Part shown: one piece after another, positions 1 to 5,316 of the stretch
Layout: each line of letters starts with the position of its first letter
Numbering within the stretch: the stretch's first letter is position 1
DNA from: Kiritimatiellota bacterium
GTDB lineage: Bacteria; Verrucomicrobiota; Kiritimatiellia; JAAZAB01
NCBI GenBank assembly: GCA_008636095.1
Contig: VSJD01000127.1
Span: 1 to 10,000, forward strand
DNA length: 10,000 nucleotides
Direction of reading: 5' to 3'
Made by a program: the position numbers and the translations under genes
Notes under the pieces: model-generated
What the model saw: the letters and a program-made list of their open reading frames with translations, nothing else
What the model was told of the DNA's origin: nothing
Databases searched by the model: none

Positions 1-186
1 CAACTACTCAGCGAACGCGTGCAGATCGAACGCAAGCAATTCTTTTTCGACTTCAGGGAAAATGCCAATGGTCGCTTTCTGAAGATTACGGAAGAAGTTG
101 GCGGTCATCGGGATACCATCATTGTTCCCGCCTCGGGCCTGCCGTTGTTCCGGGAAACGATTGATCGCGTTATGGCCACCAATTAA
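1..186 (+). CDS. PUR-domain nucleic-acid-binding protein, 3' end only
   Basis: Frame 1 is open from the first base to a TAA at 184-186 and gives the last 61 residues of a protein whose start lies before the window. The visible part reads as a PUR repeat: a beta strand with 'QFFFDFREN', a short turn, then 'GRFLKITEEV', then 'DTIIVPASGLPLFRETIDRVM', which ends in an amphipathic helix. Eukaryotic Pur-alpha has the same pattern ('FFFDVGSN..G.FMRVSEV....ITVP'), and short one-repeat bacterial proteins such as Borrelia BpuR share it. Family members bind single-stranded or purine-rich DNA and RNA, and the bacterial ones can act as post-transcriptional or DNA-binding regulators. The target here is unknown. 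The gene converges on cobS, with only 29 bases between the two stop codons. The family call is from motif resemblance; the missing N-terminus prevents a length check. Confidence 0.72.
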   Translation, partial: QLLSERVQIERKQFFFDFRENANGRFLKITEEVGGHRDTIIVPASGLPLFRETIDRVMATN

Positions 187-187
187 G

Positions 188-230
188 GTGCCAGGGGCAC
201 TCAGGGCTTGTGGTTTCACTCCATAAGCCC
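188..230. terminator. Candidate hairpins between convergent genes
   Basis: Two inverted repeats lie between and across the two convergent 3' ends. The first has 5-base arms GTGCC (188-192) and GGCAC (196-200) with a 3-base loop. Read on the minus strand it is followed by CTTAATT, so it could end cobS transcripts. The second has 10-base arms at 204-213 and 221-230 with a 7-base loop and one G-U pair in the plus-strand RNA. It could end the PUR gene transcript and overlaps the last codons of cobS. Neither has a long U-tract, so Rho-independent termination is only plausible. Confidence 0.35.
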
Positions 231-989
231 CGGGAACCCGTTTTCCAGGCAAGGCATAATCGCGGCGATGGCGAACAGGAGGATGCACTCAATCAGCTCA
301 TTTGAAAATCCCAGCAGGTCGCCCGTGACGCCGCCGAAGGCGCGTTTCATCCATTGGGCCAACAAATATCCGATGATAAACGTGAACACAAACAACGCCA
401 GTCCGCTGAGTTGGATCAGTAATCCGCACAAGACTAGCGCGCTTGTGCCGGCGACGATAAAATGCGACGCGCCCGCTTGCTTGACAAACGCTTCCGCTGT
501 GCCGCCTTCATTGCGGGCATAGGGGAGCGTCACGGCCAGCAGAACCTGGATAAGGCGCGCGAGAATGAAAGGAACCGGAATCCAAACCCATTGTCCGTAT
601 ATCGCCAACTGGGCGAGCGCCGCGAACTTCATCAGCAACACAAGAACGATGGCCACGACGCCGAACGCGCCGACGTGATGGTCTTTCATGATTTCCAGCC
701 GGCGTTCGCGGGTGGGGGCGCCATAGTAGCCATCCACCGTGTCGCTCAGGCCGTCCAAGTGCAGGCCGCGTGTGACCCAGGAAGACATCAACACGCCGGC
801 CACGCCGGCGCCTACGGGCCAGGCCAGCACGCCGCCCAGAAACCAGACCACCAGGGTCACCAGCCCGCCAATGAGCGCGCCCACCAGTGGAAAGTAATAC
901 AGGGCATTTGCCATTCGTGCCGCATCCTTGCCGGGCATGGGCAGGATCGTCAACGTCCGCATGGCGGTGATGAAGCCACAAAACATCAT
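216..989 (-). CDS. cobS: Adenosylcobinamide-GDP ribazoletransferase (cobalamin synthase) CobS
   Basis: CobS is an integral inner-membrane enzyme that joins alpha-ribazole (or its 5'-phosphate) to adenosylcobinamide-GDP, the last step that builds the nucleotide loop of cobalamin. The 257-residue length fits the family. The three conserved blocks are clear: the acidic metal/phosphate block at about residues 73-87 ('TRGLHLDGLSDTVDG'), 'IMKDHHVGAFG' at 100-110, and 'GGVTGDLLGFSNELIE' at 219-234. Between and around them are several hydrophobic membrane segments (about 33-70, 110-130, 136-155, 178-210, 234-246). The N-terminus 'FITAMRTLTILPMP' matches the usual CobS opening. Two ATG codons are adjacent at the start; an AGAGGA sequence (complement of 1001-1006) lies 11 bases before the first. 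The upstream PHP-domain gene ends 47 bases away in AT-rich sequence, so co-transcription is possible. No cobalamin riboswitch is seen in that short gap. Confidence 0.95.
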   Translation of the reverse strand: MMFCGFITAMRTLTILPMPGKDAARMANALYYFPLVGALIGGLVTLVVWFLGGVLAWPVGAGVAGVLMSSWVTRGLHLDGLSDTVDGYYGAPTRERRLEIMKDHHVGAFGVVAIVLVLLMKFAALAQLAIYGQWVWIPVPFILARLIQVLLAVTLPYARNEGGTAEAFVKQAGASHFIVAGTSALVLCGLLIQLSGLALFVFTFIIGYLLAQWMKRAFGGVTGDLLGFSNELIECILLFAIAAIMPCLENGFPGLME

Positions 990-1036
990 GAGTTTATAAT
1001 TCCTCTAAGCAATATGTAAATGAATATAGAACAACA

Positions 1037-3940
1037 CTATTTTTTATTCCCTGATCTTATAAGTAATCCGGTTATATCCGCATGCTTGAAGATATTTTTC
1101 AGATGTTCCGCTTTTTCTACTTTCAAGGTTTTCCCTTCTTTTAATGCTGACCAAGTATACGTCAACATTTCGTCTGAACCATAAAAGAAGTTTCCGCCTT
1201 GCGGAGAAACCATTACAACCTTTGCCCGTCGGATTGCTTCCGCCAAATCATCTTCGTTCGGCGAGGGCGTAAGGATAAGAGTCCGTTCCGGCCAGCCGAA
1301 CGTGCCACTGTGCGTGTCCGTGGCGCCGACCATGACGGGCAGTTTGCCGGATGCTTTCCATGTGTCATAGAGCCAGAAGGTGTGTTCCCATGCGTCGCAT
1401 CCGGTGCCGGCAAGGCCGGTCATCAGGTGCGCCATTTCAAAATCCGAACCGGTATATCCGGGATGATTCCATTGAACCACCGCGCCCTGGCGGTGCGCGG
1501 CTTTGATTGTTTCTTCCGGAGTGAGCGTCGGCAAAACAACCTCGCGGAGCGGATAAGCGTTCAAATGCGCCCAGCCGGTGGTAATTTCCTCGCCGACAAT
1601 CAAAGGATACGAAAAACCGTGTTCCCTAAGAAGATTTTGCGCTAAAACGGCGCCTTCAGTAGTATTGTGATCGCTCATCACGGCAAAGTCCATGAAGCAA
1701 TACATGGTTTCCAGGGCTGTTGCGAGCGGCGGCGTTGCGCCATCCGAAAAAGTCGTGTGCATGTGAACGTCCCCGCAGAAAAGACGCAAGCCATCAGGCA
1801 ACGCGCATTGTTTTATTTCCGGAGCCATGGCTTTCACGATTTCAAGGCGCAAAGCATCCACTTCCGAAGGAAGCACCGGTTTGCCCGCCATGACCAGGCG
1901 TAAGGCCATTTCGGCAAAAGTTCGGGTTGGAGCGCTCCAAATTGTGAATACTTCTCTGCCGCGAAGGACTTCAAAACGGACGGATGGCTTGGCCTGTTTG
2001 AAAAGAATATTTATATTTTGTTTGGCAATTCCAAGCTTGTCGGCAAATTGGCGCACATCGCCGGTCACGAGGACAGCATCGCTTTTAATCGCCTCATCAA
2101 ACGATAATGACATCAAGCCTTCTTTGCTTGCCCACGTTTTTACGGTCTCAGATACATTGGAAGGGCATCCGGGCAATGAAGTGATCGCGACCTTTAAGGA
2201 TTCACGGCCGAAAGTGGACGCAAGGCTTGAAAAATCGAGATCGGCAATATTCAAGACAAGCGGATAATTCCCGCTCTTAATTTTTTTTATCAACAGCGCC
2301 TGGCGCGCAGGATCAAAATCTTTCAAATAAAAGTACGAAAATCCATATGCGTTCGTTCTTATCCTTGCAGTATTCCCTTCAAAAACGCAAAGGTCTGTTT
2401 TTCCGCCGAACCATTCATTCGTTTTATCCCGGCTTAAGGGCGTGTTCCATACCGTGCCCAGCGGGATCGCGCCCCAATAGAACGTTATCTCTGCGGCGTC
2501 GTCTTGCGCCTTGCGGCTGGAAGACGGATATTCGATTACAACCTGGGCTTCAGGATGTCCGGCCAGGTTCAGGATCTGCAAGCGACGGTCAGCCGCAACG
2601 TCGGTTTTCCCGTTTTCCAGAACGTCCAAGCGTGCCATGACCTCGCGCAAATTACGGAACATATCGACTGAAGATGCGCCGCTCCGCAACTTTTCCACGC
2701 AGCCTGCGGCCCCCATGTATCCGGCGGCTTTAAAAGGCTCTTTTTGAGCCAGGGCAGCCAAATCAACTTTACGGAAACGCGCGTTGATTTCTGACCATAC
2801 GCTGGGAATAACAACCAGAGATTGCTGGCAATTGGTGACATTGCCAATCTCCGCGCGCAGATTTAACAGATAATTTTCAAGGCCGGAGCCGACAATAATA
2901 AGTTTTTGCGGAATGGAGGAAGAGATTTCAAAACCGGCAATCTCGAAGGTGGATTCCGGTTGTTGCCTGCCTTGTCTGTCCAGAAGGTTGCCGTCTATTA
3001 TCAGCCGGCATTTCTGGCCGGCAAACAGGGGATGAGACGTTAGAGCTGTACTGCATACCACTTCCGTCCTTTGCGAAGTATCCGTGAAACCGTTTTTGTA
3101 TATCTTTTCCGTTCTGAGCAAACCCGCGATTCCTAATCCCGTTTCAGAGATATCATCAATCTGTCGTTTGGTAGGATCAAAACGACATATTCCGATGCCG
3201 AACCGGTCGGGCATATGGAATGATAATTTCGGCAGATATGCCCAGCTTGAATAACGGCATGATCCAGGAACGACGTTCCGGCAGATATTGAACCGTATCC
3301 CCTTTATCCCTTTGGTCTCAATTTCCAACGACTTCCAAGGGATCGCCATCTCCATTGTCCATCCGTCCTTTGCCCTGAGCGTTGCCGTTTCCCATTGCGG
3401 GTTCCAGGAATTATCACTGGAGATTATGGCGCCGCTGACGGGGTCGGATAAATATTTTGCGTCAAAACATGTGCCAATGGAATTAACCGCCACCTGATAA
3501 TCGTTTGATTTTGAACCGTCCGGCCAGATAAAAAACTCAATGCTGTCATCGTCATAGACCGGGCCATCACGAGTTTTGGCTTTGGCCTGCGGCGTTGTGC
3601 CCGGGTCAAGTTCACAACGGAAAGCAAGGTATAAAGCCTGGTCGTCGAATCCCAGTCGGCATTTTGTGGCCGGCATGGTGTTGTTGGTGGTTGTTGGCGT
3701 CAGAAAATTACCTATGAAAGCAGATCCGGTCCATTCATTTTCAGCAATAGCGCCGTCTATCTTTGGCGGAGCTGTCAGGCGCGGGATGTCAAGCATGGGA
3801 ACAAAAGGTTCTGTTTTGTAGTCCGGAGCTTTCTCCAGTCGGCAATCAATTCCTGACGGTTTCGGTGTTCCACAATATGCTCCGATGCAAACCAGCACAA
3901 AAAAGAAAAGAAGAAAAAGTTGAAATTTCCGAATTTTCAT
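1037..3940 (-). CDS. Exported CBM9/DOMON-like and PHP-domain (CehA/McbA-type) metallohydrolase
   Basis: A 967-residue protein. Residues 1-24 are a Sec signal peptide: basic 'MKIRK', then a long hydrophobic core. The cysteines there do not form a proper lipobox, so a lipoprotein is not supported. Residues about 50-255 look like the CBM9/DOMON-type sugar- or haem-binding fold: 'PKIDGAIAENEW', 'LYLAFRCE', 'DDSIEFFIWPDG', 'WTMEMAIPWKSL', 'IRFNICRNV'. Residues about 260-710 are not assignable by eye. Residues 720-885 are a complete PHP metallophosphoesterase-like domain with the expected metal ligands: 'GDVHMHTTFSDG' (H726, H728), 'MSDHNT' (D757, H758), 'GEEIT' (E784/E785), 'WNHPGY' (H826) and 'GATDTHSG' (D875, H877). 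The arrangement resembles CehA/McbA-type metallohydrolases, which cleave esters or phosphoesters; the substrate is unknown. The start is set by GAGG (complement of 3947-3950), 6 bases before the ATG. It lies between cobT and cobS and looks more AT-rich than cobT. Confidence 0.85.
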   Translation of the reverse strand: MKIRKFQLFLLFFFVLVCIGAYCGTPKPSGIDCRLEKAPDYKTEPFVPMLDIPRLTAPPKIDGAIAENEWTGSAFIGNFLTPTTTNNTMPATKCRLGFDDQALYLAFRCELDPGTTPQAKAKTRDGPVYDDDSIEFFIWPDGSKSNDYQVAVNSIGTCFDAKYLSDPVSGAIISSDNSWNPQWETATLRAKDGWTMEMAIPWKSLEIETKGIKGIRFNICRNVVPGSCRYSSWAYLPKLSFHMPDRFGIGICRFDPTKRQIDDISETGLGIAGLLRTEKIYKNGFTDTSQRTEVVCSTALTSHPLFAGQKCRLIIDGNLLDRQGRQQPESTFEIAGFEISSSIPQKLIIVGSGLENYLLNLRAEIGNVTNCQQSLVVIPSVWSEINARFRKVDLAALAQKEPFKAAGYMGAAGCVEKLRSGASSVDMFRNLREVMARLDVLENGKTDVAADRRLQILNLAGHPEAQVVIEYPSSSRKAQDDAAEITFYWGAIPLGTVWNTPLSRDKTNEWFGGKTDLCVFEGNTARIRTNAYGFSYFYLKDFDPARQALLIKKIKSGNYPLVLNIADLDFSSLASTFGRESLKVAITSLPGCPSNVSETVKTWASKEGLMSLSFDEAIKSDAVLVTGDVRQFADKLGIAKQNINILFKQAKPSVRFEVLRGREVFTIWSAPTRTFAEMALRLVMAGKPVLPSEVDALRLEIVKAMAPEIKQCALPDGLRLFCGDVHMHTTFSDGATPPLATALETMYCFMDFAVMSDHNTTEGAVLAQNLLREHGFSYPLIVGEEITTGWAHLNAYPLREVVLPTLTPEETIKAAHRQGAVVQWNHPGYTGSDFEMAHLMTGLAGTGCDAWEHTFWLYDTWKASGKLPVMVGATDTHSGTFGWPERTLILTPSPNEDDLAEAIRRAKVVMVSPQGGNFFYGSDEMLTYTWSALKEGKTLKVEKAEHLKNIFKHADITGLLIRSGNKK

Positions 3941-4030
3941 AATATGCCTCGTCTCGGCCTCCCGCTTTATGTTTCCTCTGTTGGAGTCGCAACCCAGGCA
4001 AGCGCCGACTTGTCCGCCATCTTGTCCTGC

Positions 4031-4070
4031 CGAAGCGGCTTCGCGTAGGGGGAAGCCTTAGCGACGGAGG
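4031..4070 (+). repeat. Repeat-like GAAGC/CTTNGCG segment with alternative hairpins
   Basis: Two imperfect tandem copies are visible: GAAGC (4032-4036) with CTTCGCG (4039-4045) and TAGG, then GAAGC (4052-4056) with CTTAGCG (4057-4063) and GAGG. The first copy is itself palindromic, CGAAGC-G-GCTTCG (4031-4043). GGCTTC (4037-4042) can also pair with GAAGCC (4052-4057), giving mutually exclusive stems. The texture resembles short intergenic repeats scattered through genomes of uncultured bacteria, but copy number cannot be seen from one window. Confidence 0.4.
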
Positions 4071-4078
4071 AATGTCGA

Positions 4079-4168
4079 ATGAAAAACCATACCTGCGATA
4101 TTCCCTGCCTGCAGTGCTACAGCGTTGCAGGCACGGCGCATAGCGTTGCCGGTGGGCTGTCCGTGTAA
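4079..4168 (+). CDS. Possible 29-residue small ORF
   Basis: An ATG at 4079 opens a 29-codon frame that ends in TAA at 4166-4168. A perfect GGAGG (4066-4070) sits 8 bases before the ATG, which is ideal spacing. The peptide begins 'MKNHTCDIPCLQCYS' and has three cysteines (C6, C10, C13), then a small-residue tail rich in Ala, Gly, Ser and Val. It has no signal peptide or membrane segment. The GGAGG is also part of the repeat-like segment just upstream and the frame overlaps the inverted repeat, so the ORF may be a by-product of repeat sequence. No family is recognised. It runs against the flanking minus-strand genes. Confidence 0.2.
   Translation: MKNHTCDIPCLQCYSVAGTAHSVAGGLSV
4106..4133. repeat. 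Perfect 8-base inverted repeat, 12-base loop
   Basis: TGCCTGCA at 4106-4113 is followed 12 bases later by its exact reverse complement TGCAGGCA at 4126-4133. Beyond one mismatch the pairing continues for two more bases (CC with GG). There is no adjacent T-run on either strand, so it is not a standard terminator. It could be a protein-binding site, an RNA hairpin, or part of a mobile repeat. Confidence 0.5.
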
Positions 4169-4216
4169 TCAGAGGTTATAAATTATTATTTCTTCAATCC
4201 GAAATCAACAATGAAA

Positions 4217-5281
4217 TCAGGCGCCCGGTGCAATGCCGGCCTGCTCGAAGGTTGCCATTTCGTTATAAATGGCCAGGGCGTCTTCCATGATTTGCATGGC
4301 GATTGCCGCGCCCGTGCCCTCGCCCAGGCGCATATCCAGGCTGACGATCGGCCGCAGGCACTCCTTTTCAAAAAATTTACGGTGCCCCGGTTCGGCGCTC
4401 ATGTGCGCAAAGAACAGGTAATCCTTTACGGCCGGGCACAGGCGCAAGGCGACCAGCGCGCCGGCGCTGGAGATGAAACCATCAACCACCACCGGCCGCG
4501 CCCGCGCCGCCGCGCCCAGACATAGACCGCAAATGCCCGCGATTTCCAGGCCGCCCAAAGCCGCCAGCGCCGAAAGCGGGTCCGTGCAGTGTGTGCGGTT
4601 GACGGCCATGGCCTGTTCCACGATCTGCCGTTTACGTGCTACTCCCCCGGCATCGAGTCCCGTGCCTGGACCGACCAGGTCGCTCGCCGGCAGGTCAAGC
4701 AGGACGGAAAGGAGCGCCGTAGCCGGAGTCGTGTTGCCGATGCCCATTTCGCCGGTGGCCATCAGGGTTACGTGACTGTCCGCGGCCTGGTTGGCACGTT
4801 CGATACCCACAATGACGGCCCGCACGGCCTCTTCTACGGTCATGGCCGCTCCGCGGGCAATATTGTCGGCGCCGCGCTTGACGTTCAGGCGGAGCAAGCC
4901 CTTCAGCTTGCCGGGGTCCTCCGCCATGCCGATATCAATCACTTCCACCTCGGCGCCGGCGCGCCGCGCCAGCACGTTGATGGCCGCGCCGCCGCCGATG
5001 AAATTTTTCACCATCAGGGTTGTGACCGACGAGGGGTAGGCGCTGACGCCCTCCGCCACTACCCTGTGGTCCCCGGCGAATACAAACACACGCTTGCCTT
5101 CGATTTTTGGCTGGGCCTGCTGTAGTACGGCCACCAGGCGCGCCGCGAGCTCTTCCAAGTAGCCCAGGCTACGCCGTGGCTTGGTCAGGGAATCCAACCG
5201 CTGGTAAGCTTTTTCGATCCAAACCGGTGAGACAGGTTGGATCATCCGAAGTGTTCGGTCGTATAATTCGTGTGATGTCAT
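4217..5281 (-). CDS. cobT: Nicotinate-nucleotide--dimethylbenzimidazole phosphoribosyltransferase CobT
   Basis: CobT is a cytoplasmic enzyme that transfers phosphoribose from nicotinate mononucleotide to the lower-ligand base (classically 5,6-dimethylbenzimidazole), giving alpha-ribazole 5'-phosphate for the cobalamin nucleotide loop. The 354-residue length is normal. Diagnostic blocks in order: 'KPRRSLGYLEELA' (34-46), 'AGDHRVVAEGVSAYP' (69-83), 'NFIGGGAAINVLAR' (93-106), 'GEMGIGNTTPA' (177-187), 'GPGTGLD' (204-210), 'GGLEIAGICG' (243-252), 'DGFISSAGAL' (267-276), 'AHMSAEPGH' (292-300) and 'RLGEGTGAA' (318-326). The last contains the expected catalytic glutamate, E321. 'GDHR' replaces the more usual 'GDHG', a minor variation. 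AGGA (complement of 5289-5292) lies 7 bases before the ATG. The upstream phosphoesterase/SGNH gene ends 35 bases away, so read-through transcription is likely. Which lower-ligand base it prefers cannot be told from this sequence. Confidence 0.96.
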   Translation of the reverse strand: MTSHELYDRTLRMIQPVSPVWIEKAYQRLDSLTKPRRSLGYLEELAARLVAVLQQAQPKIEGKRVFVFAGDHRVVAEGVSAYPSSVTTLMVKNFIGGGAAINVLARRAGAEVEVIDIGMAEDPGKLKGLLRLNVKRGADNIARGAAMTVEEAVRAVIVGIERANQAADSHVTLMATGEMGIGNTTPATALLSVLLDLPASDLVGPGTGLDAGGVARKRQIVEQAMAVNRTHCTDPLSALAALGGLEIAGICGLCLGAAARARPVVVDGFISSAGALVALRLCPAVKDYLFFAHMSAEPGHRKFFEKECLRPIVSLDMRLGEGTGAAIAMQIMEDALAIYNEMATFEQAGIAPGA

Positions 5282-5316
5282 GAGGCTATCCTAAATGAAC
5301 GTTTTGAGGCCTGGGT

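Larger units (their letters stand above)
3941..4216. other. 276-base intergenic region between cobT and the PHP gene
   Basis: This is the longest gap within the minus-strand gene run. It contains a repeat-like segment (about 4031-4070), an inverted repeat (4106-4133), a possible 29-residue ORF on the opposite strand (4079-4168), and an AT-rich stretch (4171-4200) just after the cobT stop. No convincing terminator follows cobT, and no sigma70 promoter for the PHP gene stood out. The sequence suggests a dispersed repeat or insertion remnant rather than a simple spacer; this is an inference. Confidence 0.5.

Noticed and set aside
462..1019. 185-residue plus-strand open frame opposite cobS
   Set aside because: It is a shadow of the strongly supported cobS frame, with low-complexity Gln, His, Ala and Arg composition and no motif.
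3841..3940. Lipoprotein signal in the PHP-domain protein
   Set aside because: The N-terminal cysteines are preceded by Val or Tyr instead of Gly, Ala or Ser, so no valid lipobox is formed.
4079..4168. C-x3-C-x2-C in the small ORF as a radical SAM motif
   Set aside because: A 29-residue peptide cannot hold a radical SAM barrel; the spacing is coincidental.
3941..5316. Cobalamin riboswitch controlling cobT or cobS
   Set aside because: The gaps before cobT (35 bases) and cobS (47 bases) are too short, and no B12-box-like sequence was seen in the 276-base gap or the 7765-7946 region.
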